Notes: a model not told the origin generated them from the sequence alone. Shown: positions 1-8,042, numbered from the stretch's first letter. The stretch: DNA of 12,693 nucleotides from Deltaproteobacteria bacterium (GCA_024277475.1 JAJRVC010000335.1:1-12693), one strand, 5' to 3'. Program-made: numbers and translations.

Positions 1-84
1 CCCGGAATCGTCTTTGCCGATATCCTTCGAGCAGCGATGATTAAAGGTGATGGGCTATCTGACCGAATAATAAGGCTGGAATAA
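1..84 (+). CDS. possible 3' end of an unidentified upstream gene
   Basis: Frame 1 is open from the window edge to a TAA at 82-84 and gives 27 residues ending in GDGLSDRIIRLE. The composition (mixed acidic, basic and hydrophobic residues) is compatible with the C-terminus of a real protein, but 27 residues are too few to assign a family. The opposite strand is also open over positions 1 to about 175, so the coding call is weak. The gene would be transcribed in the same direction as the M48 gene, with about 360 bases between them. I do not recognise the sequence. Confidence 0.25.
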   Translation, partial: PGIVFADILRAAMIKGDGLSDRIIRLE

Positions 85-304
85 TGCGAGACGGGAGTAC
101 TGAAATGCTCGTGTATCGGAGTGCAGGAGATTTTTCCAATACGCAAAGGCTGCCTTTTTCGTTGATTACGGACTTAGACCGCATTCACAGGGTATTTTGA
201 AACCACCACTCAATTATTTTAGACAAAAACGTCAAGTAAACCTAATTGGAAATGTCATGAATGTCAATTTAAAATTGCATAATAGTGTAATTGGGCTGGA
301 TATA
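85..304. other. gene-free stretch with short degenerate repeats
   Basis: No convincing gene is seen here. The first part (about 75-125) contains loosely repeated units of the form CTGGAATAATG / CGGGAGTACTG / TCGGAGTGCAG, resembling a degenerate microsatellite. From about 210 the sequence becomes AT-rich. It holds a direct repeat of AATGTCA (251-257 and 260-266) and an interrupted palindrome CAATTT-A-AAATTG (265-277). TAATTGG occurs twice (243-249 and about 288-294). These could be regulatory for the downstream gene, but nothing identifies a regulator. Confidence 0.4.
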
Positions 305-318
305 TTACAAAAATGTAA
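305..318. promoter_or_regulatory. inverted repeat TTACA-N4-TGTAA, candidate operator
   Basis: TTACAAAAATGTAA has perfect 5-bp arms around four bases. It lies about 80 bp upstream of the start predicted from the sigma-70 promoter at 356-384. The same TTACA-N4-TGTAA architecture recurs at 4768-4781 in front of glnD, with a partial copy at 4799-4812. A shared DNA-binding regulator is an inference. The local AT richness makes a chance hit possible. Confidence 0.4.
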
Positions 319-355
319 GAGTTTAATTTAATATTGTGTTGTTGTTCCTTTTTTT

Positions 356-384
356 TTGACATGCTTCCGGCTTTATTTTATAAA
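356..384 (+). promoter_or_regulatory. sigma-70 promoter of the M48 peptidase gene
   Basis: A perfect -35 hexamer TTGACA (356-361) is followed by a 17-bp spacer and TATAAA (379-384), which matches the -10 consensus at five of six positions. Transcription would start near 391, giving a 5' leader of about 55 nt before the ATG at 447. This placement argues against the upstream ATG at 390 as the translation start, because it would sit at the transcript's first base. Confidence 0.75.
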
Positions 385-446
385 TTATCATGGATTCATT
401 ACGAAAACATTTTATCCGGCTAAATCGAATTTCATCAGGAGGTACT

Positions 447-1790
447 ATGCTGAGAAATCCTTTACCGGTTCCAACTGCGGGAAAGATGACCCGCCGGGAA
501 TTTCTGTGGTTTTCATCCATGTCTGCTGCCGGCCTGATTGCCGGCTGTGCCACCAACCCGGTTACCGGCAGAAGCCAGCTCATGCTGGTGTCCGAAGATG
601 AAGAAATTCAAATCGATAAGCAGAACTCGCCGTACCAGTTTTCGGCGGATTACGGGACGGTTCAAGATAAGAGGTTGAATGACTATATTGACCGCACCGG
701 CAAAAATATCGCCGTGAAAACCCATCGTCCACAAATGCCCTATAATTTTCATGTGGTCAATGCAGTCTATGTCAATGCCTATGCCTTTCCCGGCGGGACG
801 ATTGCCTGCACCCGGGGCATTTTACTTTCCCTTGACAACGAGGCTGAGCTGTCGGCATTGCTCGGACATGAATTGGGCCATGTAAATGCCCGGCACACCG
901 CCGAGCAGATGTCAAAGGGCATGCTCACCCAGGCGGTTGTCGGCGGTTTGACCATGGCAGCAGGAACCCAAGGCGCCGTTTACGGTAATCTGGCATCCCA
1001 GCTGGGACAATTTGGGGCGGGTGCACTGCTGGCAAGATACAGCCGCGACAACGAGCGCGAAGCAGACGCGCTGGGGATGGAATACATGGTGCGCGCCGGA
1101 TACAATCCCCAGGGGATGGTGGGTCTGATGGACGTGCTTAGGAGTACAGGCAAGCACAAACCCAGTGCCATCGAACTTATGTTTGCCACTCATCCCATGA
1201 GTGATGAGCGTTACCGGACAGCGGTTGAAACGGCCGCCACAAAGTATAAATCGGCTAAAAACAAGCCGATATACCGTGAGCGATACATGGACAATACCGC
1301 CAAACTGCGGTCCCAAAAAGGCGCCATCAATCAAATGCAAAAGGGCCAGAAAGAAATGGCCGCCAATAATTTCCCCGCAGCCGATGTTCACCTGCGCAAA
1401 GCAATTAAACTGGCGCCCAATGATTATACTGCACTGGTCATGATGTCCATGAGCCAGTTGGCTCAAAAGAAATGGGCCGTAGGGCGGCAATATGCCGAGA
1501 TGGCCCAGAAAGTTTATCCTGCAGAAGCCCGGGCCTATCACTTGAGCGGGTTTGCCAAAATCCAGATGAAGAATTTTGAAGGTGCTTTGAAAGAATTTTC
1601 CAGCTATGACCAAAAGCTTCCCGGCAATCCCAACATCATTTTCTTCAAAGGTTACGCCTATGAGGGGATGAAAAAATTCCCTCAAGCCGGCAAAAAATAC
1701 CGGCACTATTTACAATTCATACAGCAGGGCGATTATGCCCGCCATGCCTATCAACGGTTGCGGGAGTGGAAAGCAAGAGGGTTGATCTAA
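447..1790 (+). CDS. Tat-type lipoprotein M48 metallopeptidase with TPR repeats (BepA/YfgC-like)
   Basis: This is a zinc-dependent M48 peptidase of 447 residues, probably acting at the envelope on misfolded or stalled outer-membrane proteins, as BepA does; the substrate is inferred. The start at 447 is preceded by AGGAGGT (437-443). A second ATG at 486 (residue 14) would also keep the signal. The signal has twin arginines (TRREFLW, residues 15-21), a hydrophobic stretch and the lipobox IAG-C34, followed by ATNPVTGRSQLMLVSE, which is typical of M48 lipoproteins. HELGH lies at residues 141-145, and the third zinc ligand is expected in EREAD (203-207). From about residue 297 to the C-terminus there are TPR-like helical repeats (NFPAADVHLRKAIKLAPND, NFEGALKEF). 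A sigma-70 promoter lies at 356-384. No hairpin terminator is seen before glnE, 97 bp downstream, so readthrough is possible. BepA is Sec-exported, so the Tat signal is a notable difference. Confidence 0.93.
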   Translation: MLRNPLPVPTAGKMTRREFLWFSSMSAAGLIAGCATNPVTGRSQLMLVSEDEEIQIDKQNSPYQFSADYGTVQDKRLNDYIDRTGKNIAVKTHRPQMPYNFHVVNAVYVNAYAFPGGTIACTRGILLSLDNEAELSALLGHELGHVNARHTAEQMSKGMLTQAVVGGLTMAAGTQGAVYGNLASQLGQFGAGALLARYSRDNEREADALGMEYMVRAGYNPQGMVGLMDVLRSTGKHKPSAIELMFATHPMSDERYRTAVETAATKYKSAKNKPIYRERYMDNTAKLRSQKGAINQMQKGQKEMAANNFPAADVHLRKAIKLAPNDYTALVMMSMSQLAQKKWAVGRQYAEMAQKVYPAEARAYHLSGFAKIQMKNFEGALKEFSSYDQKLPGNPNIIFFKGYAYEGMKKFPQAGKKYRHYLQFIQQGDYARHAYQRLREWKARGLI

Positions 1791-1887
1791 AGCCTGCCGG
1801 TGTGCTGGAGTACAGATATCGTTGATTGGTTAAGCGGTTGTAAATATTGATTTATACCATATTTGCAAAATAATTGGACAAATAACT

Positions 1888-4764
1888 TTGACAAACGATC
1901 TTGCAAAACCACTCATAGATGATTTTAAAGCCAAATGGCATGCCTTCCGGCATGCTGCCGATGCCGCAGGTATCCCTCCTATCACCAACCCTGAATTTCT
2001 TAAAAGTTCAAAGCAGGTATTCGCCTTCAGCAATTTTGCAGCCGACGGCTGTACCCGCGATCCGGCCATGCTGGTTGATCTTATTGAAAGTGGTGATATC
2101 ACTCGCCGTTACCCGGGGGATGAATACCATCTGAAATTAGAGCCGATGTTATCCGGCGCAGCCGATGAAAAAACTCTGTGCCGCCTGCTGCGCCGTTATC
2201 GCCGTCGTGAACTGGTCCGCATCGCCTGGCGCGATTTATCCGGATGGGCGGATCTGTCGCAAACCGTATCCGATCTATCTGCTTTTGCGGATGCCTGTCT
2301 GGAAAATACCCTCAACACACTTTATCAGTGGCAGTGCCGCGACCATGGCACGCCGACGGCAACAGACGGCTCGAAACAGCGTCTGGCTATTCTGGGATTG
2401 GGCAAGCTGGGTGCCCGGGAGCTTAACTTCTCTTCCGATGTCGACCTGATCTTCGTATACCCGAAGGCGGGAGACACCCGCGGCGCAAAAAAATCCATGA
2501 GCAATGATGAATTCTTTTCCCGTCTTTGCCGCCGGCTGATCAAAGTCATCGGCCGGCCAACGGCAGACGGTTTCGTGTTTCGGGTTGATACCCGCCTGCG
2601 CCCATTTGGCGAAAACGGCCCTCTGGCCATGGATTTTGAGGCCATGGAACAATATTATCAACAACAGGGCCGGGAATGGGAGCGCTATGCCCTGATCAAG
2701 GCCAGGGTTGTGGCTGGTGACAAAGACGCCGGCGCCTTTTTGCTTGATCGGCTCCATCCGTTTATTTACCGTAGATATTTGGATTACAGTGTCTTTGAAT
2801 CCCTGCGGGAGATGAAGCAGATGATTGCTCTGGAAGTCAGGCGCAAGGACATGGAAAATAATGTCAAACTCGGTGCGGGTGGAATCCGTGAGATTGAATT
2901 TTTCGGTCAGGTTTTCCAGCTGATACGCGGTGGGGTAAATCCCGCTCTGCAGAACACCGGTATACTGAAGGTATTAAAAACGCTGGCCGTTGAGTGTCAT
3001 ATCCCGCAAGAAGTCAGTGATGAACTGATCAATGCCTATGTGTTTTTACGAAATACCGAAAACCGTCTCCAGGCTTTTTCCGATCAGCAAACCCACAAAC
3101 TGCCGGCGGATGACCACAACCAGTTGCGGCTGGCGCTATCCATGGGTTTTCCCGACACGGAGTCATTCAAAACCGCTTTAAAAAATCACAGGAAAATTGT
3201 CCACGGCCATTTCCAGATGCTTTTGGAATCCGGTGATACGGATGACCGGCAAAAGAATACTGAAGACCCGTCGCAAGTCATCTGGCGAAACCCGCCGGCC
3301 GGCCAACAGGCAGAGATCATGCTGAATGCCATCGGTTATGATCATTCGGACGAAGTCATAAAGTTGCTGGATTATTTAAAGAATGATCCGGAAACAAGGG
3401 CTCTGAGCTCCCGGGGCCGCCGGCGCCTTGACCAATTGGTACCCCGTTTTTTAAAAGAGATCGGTACGTGTGAAAATCCGTTGATCACGCTTCGCAGAAT
3501 CATCGACCTGATTAAAACCATTGAAAGACGCACCAGTTATCTGGCCCTATTATTGGAGAACCCGACGGCCCTTTCCCATCTGGTGAAACTTTCCGCTGCC
3601 AGCCCGTGGATTGCATCATTTCTGGCTCTGCATCCGGTGCTGTTGGATGAACTGCTTGACCCACGCACCCTTTATCTGCCGCCGGAAAAAATTGAAATGA
3701 AAAATGCCCTGCGCCGAAGACTTGGGCAAGTACCCATAGATGACCTGGAATACCAGATCGAACAGCTGTGCATTTTTAAACAAATCCATGTTCTGCGTGT
3801 GGCGGCGGCCGATGTCAGCGGCACCCTGCCATTGATGCGGGTGAGCGATTATCTCTCGGCAATTGCCGAAAGCATTCTGACTGAAGTTGTAGATCTTGCC
3901 TGGAATCATCTCGTGTCAAAGCATGGCACACCTGTCTGCCGGTTGGACAATAAACGCTGCCTAAAGGGATTTGTCGTCATCGCCTATGGCAAACTGGGTG
4001 GGCTGGAACTCGGTTACGGGTCGGATCTTGACCTTGTTTTTCTACATGCCGGAAGAACCGGCGAACAAACTCACGGAAAAGAGAAAACGATCGACAGCGC
4101 TCAATTTTTCAACCGCCTCGGCCAACGCGTTATCCACATCCTCACCTCCCATACCCGTGCGGGAAAGGCTTATGAAATAGACATGCGCCTGAGGCCCAGC
4201 GGAAGCTCCGGAATTCTGGTCAGCCATATTGAAGCCTTTGGCAACTACCAGTTCGAAGACGCCTGGACCTGGGAACATCAGGCCTTGATCAGAGCAAGAC
4301 CGATCTGTGGGGATAGTATTTTAGCTAAAAAATTTGAAACTATCCGCAAAGAAGTTCTTGCCCGTCCACGGTTCCGGGAAAAGTTAACAACGGAAGTCGT
4401 CGACATGCGCGAAAAAATGCGCAAAGAACTGATGAAACCGGAAAAGGGTATTTTTGATTTGAAGCAGGACACCGGCGCAATTGTAGACATAGAGTTCTTG
4501 GTACAATATCTGGTACTGCTAAATTCCCACAAGTATGCCGGTCTTCTGAAATGGACGGACAATGTCCGCTTGATCCAATCCCTGATTGAAACCGGTACCA
4601 TGGACGAAATAACAGCTCACGTGCTCAAACATGCCTATTTGATCTATCGTGCTGCCGCACATCAGCTCAGTCTCCAGGAAAAACCAGCCAAAGTCCCCCG
4701 GGAAAAATTCCACCGGCTGCAGAAACGGGTGGCAGAAATTTGGAAGTCATATTTTAAATATTAA
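1888..4764 (+). CDS. glnE: bifunctional glutamine synthetase adenylyltransferase / adenylyl-removing enzyme
   Basis: GlnE adds AMP to glutamine synthetase when glutamine is plentiful and removes it when nitrogen is short, under control of PII. At 958 residues it is close to the usual length (E. coli 946). The two homologous nucleotidyltransferase halves are both intact. The N-terminal adenylyl-removing half carries GARELNFSSDVDLIFVY with Asp184 and Asp186. The C-terminal adenylylating half carries GGLELGYGSDLDLVFLH with Asp713 and Asp715. DTRLRPFGENGPL and DMRLRPSGSSG follow in the respective halves, and a helical linker lies between. The start is TTG at 1888. The frame is open back to 1834 with no ATG or GTG nearby, and the next internal Met (residue 60) would cut into the fold. 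Only a weak GGA precedes it, suggesting low expression. The target Tyr398 is in GlnA, encoded in the same cluster. Confidence 0.96.
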   Translation: MTNDLAKPLIDDFKAKWHAFRHAADAAGIPPITNPEFLKSSKQVFAFSNFAADGCTRDPAMLVDLIESGDITRRYPGDEYHLKLEPMLSGAADEKTLCRLLRRYRRRELVRIAWRDLSGWADLSQTVSDLSAFADACLENTLNTLYQWQCRDHGTPTATDGSKQRLAILGLGKLGARELNFSSDVDLIFVYPKAGDTRGAKKSMSNDEFFSRLCRRLIKVIGRPTADGFVFRVDTRLRPFGENGPLAMDFEAMEQYYQQQGREWERYALIKARVVAGDKDAGAFLLDRLHPFIYRRYLDYSVFESLREMKQMIALEVRRKDMENNVKLGAGGIREIEFFGQVFQLIRGGVNPALQNTGILKVLKTLAVECHIPQEVSDELINAYVFLRNTENRLQAFSDQQTHKLPADDHNQLRLALSMGFPDTESFKTALKNHRKIVHGHFQMLLESGDTDDRQKNTEDPSQVIWRNPPAGQQAEIMLNAIGYDHSDEVIKLLDYLKNDPETRALSSRGRRRLDQLVPRFLKEIGTCENPLITLRRIIDLIKTIERRTSYLALLLENPTALSHLVKLSAASPWIASFLALHPVLLDELLDPRTLYLPPEKIEMKNALRRRLGQVPIDDLEYQIEQLCIFKQIHVLRVAAADVSGTLPLMRVSDYLSAIAESILTEVVDLAWNHLVSKHGTPVCRLDNKRCLKGFVVIAYGKLGGLELGYGSDLDLVFLHAGRTGEQTHGKEKTIDSAQFFNRLGQRVIHILTSHTRAGKAYEIDMRLRPSGSSGILVSHIEAFGNYQFEDAWTWEHQALIRARPICGDSILAKKFETIRKEVLARPRFREKLTTEVVDMREKMRKELMKPEKGIFDLKQDTGAIVDIEFLVQYLVLLNSHKYAGLLKWTDNVRLIQSLIETGTMDEITAHVLKHAYLIYRAAAHQLSLQEKPAKVPREKFHRLQKRVAEIWKSYFKY

Positions 4765-4766
4765 AC

Positions 4767-4813
4767 GTTACAAATTTGTAATATTTTAATTTAATTTTTG
4801 CCAAATTTGTAAC
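4767..4813. promoter_or_regulatory. twin CAAATTTG palindromes, candidate activator (enhancer) sites
   Basis: Just after the glnE stop, TTACAAATTTGTAA (4768-4781) is a perfect 14-bp palindrome. A second copy, CAAATTTGTAAC (4802-4813), has the same CAAATTTG core. The outer 12 bases of the pair (4767-4778 and 4802-4813) are also exact inverted repeats of each other. The core centres are 31 bp apart, about three helical turns, and lie near -142 and -111 from the start predicted by the sigma-54 promoter at 4890-4905. That fits paired binding sites of a sigma-54 activator. A stem-loop in the glnE mRNA (12-bp stem, 23-nt loop) is the alternative reading. The bound protein is not identifiable from sequence. 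Confidence 0.55.
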
Positions 4814-4889
4814 TTCCTTCATTCCATTTTTTTGCAATTTATCCCTTTAATATTCTGAAATTATTTATTTTATTTATATCCAGAACCTC

Positions 4890-4905
4890 CGGCACACATA
4901 TTGCT
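4890..4905 (+). promoter_or_regulatory. sigma-54 (-24/-12) promoter upstream of glnD
   Basis: CGGCAC-ACATA-TTGCT matches the RpoN consensus TGGCAC-N5-TTGCW at all but the first base. The invariant GG is at 4891-4892 and GC at 4903-4904. Transcription would begin near 4916, about 29 nt before the glnD ATG, leaving a very short leader. Such a promoter requires an ATP-driven activator. The twin palindromes upstream are positioned for that role. This makes nitrogen-responsive transcription of glnD, and possibly of the downstream glnB and glnA, likely. Confidence 0.7.
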
Positions 4906-4927
4906 TTATACATAAGAAGACCATAGG

Positions 4928-4948
4928 ATGATCAATCAAACAGGATGA
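4928..4948 (+). CDS. six-codon mini-ORF overlapping the glnD start
   Basis: ATG at 4928 opens a six-residue frame (MINQTG) whose TGA (4946-4948) overlaps the glnD ATG (4945-4947) as ATGA, the usual arrangement for termination-reinitiation coupling. A purine run AAGAAGA (4914-4920) lies 7 nt before the mini-ORF start. By contrast, the only purine signal for glnD itself, AGG, abuts its ATG. It could therefore set the translation level of GlnD. The predicted sigma-54 start near 4916 would fall within the purine run, which weakens it as a ribosome-binding site. The ORF could be fortuitous. Confidence 0.3.
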   Translation: MINQTG

Positions 4949-7584
4949 ACGCGCTGAAACACAAAATGAAAAACGTCCATAAACAGGCCTCCGGTCTGCT
5001 GAAGCAAAAAACTGAGGGGCTCATTGCCCGCTTTTTGCAGGGTAAAGAACCTGATTTCTTAAGACAGCATGCCCGGATTATAGATGACTATTTTCGGCTG
5101 GCATTTGAGAATAGTATGATCGGCCCGCGCATGGATATCGGCAAAAACCCGTATACCATTATTGCTCTAGGCGGCTATGGTCGCGAAGAACAGTGTATTA
5201 ATTCCGATGTGGATCTCCTGTTTCTATTTAAAAAAAAGGTCCCGACCCAAGCGGAAAAACTGATCCAGGAAATCGTTTACCCGTTGTGGGACATCGGTCT
5301 TGATGTCGGCTATGCCACCCGATCTTTGAAAGAATGCTTAGCGCTCGCATCCAAAGATTTCGAAGTGCTTACCCCGATTCTGGATGCACGGTTCATCTGC
5401 GGCTGGTCCCTTGTATACTCTGAACTCATGGATCAATTGCGGCAAAAACTCATCCGCAAAAATTCCCGCACCATCATCAGTTGGCTGGTTGAAAAAAATA
5501 AAATGCGGCATGCCCAATTCGGTGATTCGGCTTATCTTCTTGAACCCAACCTCAAAGAAGGTCAGGGTGGTTTAAGAGACTATCATACCATGATGTGGAT
5601 CAGCCAGATTGAATTTAACATAAAGCATCCCAGAGATCTTGAATATCTGGGGCTGCTTTCCCACGAAGAATTTCAGGCATTACGTCGCTCCCTTAACTTT
5701 ATCTGGTACGCGCGCAATCGTATGCACTACTTTTGTGGCCGAAAATGTGATCAGCTGAACTTTGAAGATCAGCTCAAGCTGGCTGATGCATTAAAATATA
5801 AAAAAATAAAAAATCAGCAGCCGGTCGAAAGATTTCTGGGTGAACTTCACGGGCGGATGGAGTATTTGAAACAGCAGCATCTGATGTTTCTTCATGAACT
5901 GGGCTTTGAAAAGAAACGCAAACGGAGAAAGAAATCAAGCAAAACAAGCACTATGGAAGGCCTGGAAGTTATCAAATGGGGGATGCTTAATTTTGCTTCC
6001 CCTGAAAGCATAATTGAATCACCGGTTCTTTTGCTGAAAATATTTGAAGAAAGTGCACGGCTAAAAATTCCTTTAAGTGCTGAAGCTAAAAGACTGGTCA
6101 GAGAATTTTCCTATCTCGTCGACAAAAAATTTCGAAGTTCAAAACCCATCGTCAAATCTTTCGAGCGAATTCTGGCAGCTCCGGCGCCGACTTTTAATGT
6201 CTTAAATGAGATGCTGAACGCCGGCTTTCTTGTACGGTTCATACCCGAATTACGCAACATCGTTAACCGTATTCAGTATGATGAATATCATCTTTACCCT
6301 GTTGACAAGCATTCGCTGAGAGCGGTTCAGATAGCCAAAAAATTCGGTACCACCAATGTCAGCAGTTTGGAACCTTTATGCGACAGGCTCTACGGTGAAC
6401 TTAAAAATAAGAAACTGTTTTTCTGGGCTGTCCTGCTCCATGACATCGGGAAAGGAGAATCTGAGGAGGACCATGCAAAAAAAGGGGGTGCCATTGTAAA
6501 AAAAATTCTTGCCGGAATGGGGATGAAATCCGAGGACCTGGAAACTGTCGTTTTTCTGGTCCAAGAGCATCTTTTTCTGGTCAAAGCAGCCACCCGAAGA
6601 GATATTAACGACGAAGAAACTGCAATTTTCTGCGCCAGAAGAATAAGAGATGCAAACCGGTTAAAAATGCTTTATCTGCTGACAGTCGCCGATTCGATCG
6701 CAACAGGACCGATGGCCTGGAACGATTGGAAGGCAACCCTTTTGAGGACTTTTTTTCTCAAGGTTTTAAACGTGTTGGAAAAAGGTGAGCTGGCCACTGA
6801 GGAGGCTGTCGAAAACATAGAGCAGAAACGAAATGAAATCATCAATTCAGTGCATGCGCAAAAAGCTCAAGAAAACATCGGTACCCTGTTCAAGGTCATG
6901 TCTCCGCGATACCGGCTCTATATGCCGACGCCGGCGATATTGGAGCACATAAATCTCTACAACCAGCTGGGTGCTGCCGACTTTTTATGGTATATAAAAC
7001 GATCAGGCGATGCCAACACCCGGTCGGTTACCATTTGTGCCAGGGACCGCCCAGGTCTCATTTCTAAAATAGCCGGCGTATTCACCTTAAATAACATTGA
7101 TATTCTTGATGTCCAGGTGTTCACCTGGCGCAACAACATCGCCCTGGATATCTTCGAGGTCAAACCCCCGCCGGATCAAATAAGAGAAGAGGAAAAATGG
7201 GACCGTGCCGAAAAGAACCTTGACGCTGCTTTATCCGGCGAATTAAACTTGGCAGCAGCGCTTCAAAAAAAAAGGACCGCTTTCCGTCGGTCCAGCCTTA
7301 GTAAGTATAAAAAGCCCCACCGTGTCAAGGTGGATAACACCAGTTCAAGTTTTTTTACTATCATCGAAGTCTTCACCTATGATTTTCCCGGCTTGCTGTT
7401 CGGTATTACAGATGCTTTGTATCAATGCGAACTTAACATCTGGGTCGCTAAAATAGCGACTAAAGCGGACCAGGTCGTCGATGTATTTTATGTCTGGGAT
7501 CTTAACGGTCAAAAAATAGATGACCCGGGTCAGGTGGCCGAAATTAAAGCCGCCATATTGGGAAGGCTGCCCCCCGTGGAATGA
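4945..7584 (+). CDS. glnD: bifunctional [protein-PII] uridylyltransferase / uridylyl-removing enzyme
   Basis: GlnD is the glutamine sensor: it uridylylates PII at low glutamine and removes UMP at high glutamine. The protein has 879 residues (E. coli 890) and the standard domain order. The nucleotidyltransferase domain carries GGYGR (76-80) and the metal-binding pair Asp88 and Asp90 in NSDVDLLFLF. The GlnD-type linker contains LKEGQGGLRDYHTM. The HD hydrolase domain carries LLHDIGKGESEEDH with His499 and Asp500. Two C-terminal ACT domains bind glutamine (SVTICARDRPGLISKIAGVF from residue 694, FFTIIEVFTYDFPGLL from about 803). No part is missing. ATG 4945 is the first in-frame start after a TAG at 4924; ATG 4966 is an alternative. 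A sigma-54 promoter and twin palindromes lie upstream. glnB follows 119 bp downstream. Confidence 0.97.
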   Translation: MNALKHKMKNVHKQASGLLKQKTEGLIARFLQGKEPDFLRQHARIIDDYFRLAFENSMIGPRMDIGKNPYTIIALGGYGREEQCINSDVDLLFLFKKKVPTQAEKLIQEIVYPLWDIGLDVGYATRSLKECLALASKDFEVLTPILDARFICGWSLVYSELMDQLRQKLIRKNSRTIISWLVEKNKMRHAQFGDSAYLLEPNLKEGQGGLRDYHTMMWISQIEFNIKHPRDLEYLGLLSHEEFQALRRSLNFIWYARNRMHYFCGRKCDQLNFEDQLKLADALKYKKIKNQQPVERFLGELHGRMEYLKQQHLMFLHELGFEKKRKRRKKSSKTSTMEGLEVIKWGMLNFASPESIIESPVLLLKIFEESARLKIPLSAEAKRLVREFSYLVDKKFRSSKPIVKSFERILAAPAPTFNVLNEMLNAGFLVRFIPELRNIVNRIQYDEYHLYPVDKHSLRAVQIAKKFGTTNVSSLEPLCDRLYGELKNKKLFFWAVLLHDIGKGESEEDHAKKGGAIVKKILAGMGMKSEDLETVVFLVQEHLFLVKAATRRDINDEETAIFCARRIRDANRLKMLYLLTVADSIATGPMAWNDWKATLLRTFFLKVLNVLEKGELATEEAVENIEQKRNEIINSVHAQKAQENIGTLFKVMSPRYRLYMPTPAILEHINLYNQLGAADFLWYIKRSGDANTRSVTICARDRPGLISKIAGVFTLNNIDILDVQVFTWRNNIALDIFEVKPPPDQIREEEKWDRAEKNLDAALSGELNLAAALQKKRTAFRRSSLSKYKKPHRVKVDNTSSSFFTIIEVFTYDFPGLLFGITDALYQCELNIWVAKIATKADQVVDVFYVWDLNGQKIDDPGQVAEIKAAILGRLPPVE

Positions 7585-7611
7585 CGAATTGTGAATGACT
7601 ATTGACGAATT
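7582..7611 (+). repeat. degenerate tandem units of GAATGAC / TGACGAATT
   Basis: TGACGAATT occurs at 7582-7590, overlapping the glnD stop, and again 21 bp later at 7603-7611, with a related GAATGAC (7593-7599) between them. This looks like a short degenerate microsatellite. Similar GAATGAC-type repeats are, to my knowledge, frequent between genes of some Desulfobacterota. No regulatory role is evident. Confidence 0.45.
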
Positions 7612-7660
7612 TAGGATTCCAATCTGATTTTAATTATAGACCGACTTGCTATGAGAAACG

Positions 7661-7672
7661 ATATTTAAATAT
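7661..7672. repeat. 12-bp AT palindrome upstream of glnB
   Basis: ATATTTAAATAT is a perfect palindrome 31 bp before the glnB ATG. It lies inside a weaker inverted pair AACGA (7657-7661) and TCGTT (7680-7684). Being wholly AT it may be fortuitous, but it is the only symmetric element in the glnD-glnB gap, where I see no good sigma-70 or sigma-54 promoter. Confidence 0.3.
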
Positions 7673-7691
7673 TCAATCTTCGTTATATTAA

Positions 7692-8042
<351 letters not shown>

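Noticed and set aside
361..372. Twelve bases ATGCTTCCGGCT identical to part of the lac promoter spacer, suggesting vector contamination
   Set aside because: The flanks differ from any lac-derived vector, and the -35 and -10 elements here are different hexamers, so this is most likely coincidence.
390..446. ATG at 390 as the start of the M48 peptidase
   Set aside because: It sits at the predicted transcription start, lacks a ribosome-binding site, and would add 19 residues before the Tat signal. ATG 447 has AGGAGGT.
912..1706. 264-codon reverse-strand frame opposite the M48 gene
   Set aside because: It is a shadow of a well-supported metallopeptidase gene, and the translation shows no recognisable domain.
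1862..1867. TTGCA before glnE as a -12 element
   Set aside because: No GG occurs 12 bp upstream, so there is no -24 box.
2275..2757. 160-codon reverse-strand frame opposite glnE
   Set aside because: It overlaps the conserved catalytic region of GlnE and shows no domain; it is an antisense shadow.
4767..4813. Reading the long inverted repeat after glnE as a rho-independent terminator
   Set aside because: The stem is AT-rich (about 25% GC) with a 23-nt loop and no adjoining U-tract. The in-phase palindromic cores and the sigma-54 promoter fit a regulatory role better.
7634..7650. Possible sigma-54 promoter upstream of glnB ending in TTGCT
   Set aside because: The required GG is absent at the -24 position (AT there), so the core consensus fails.
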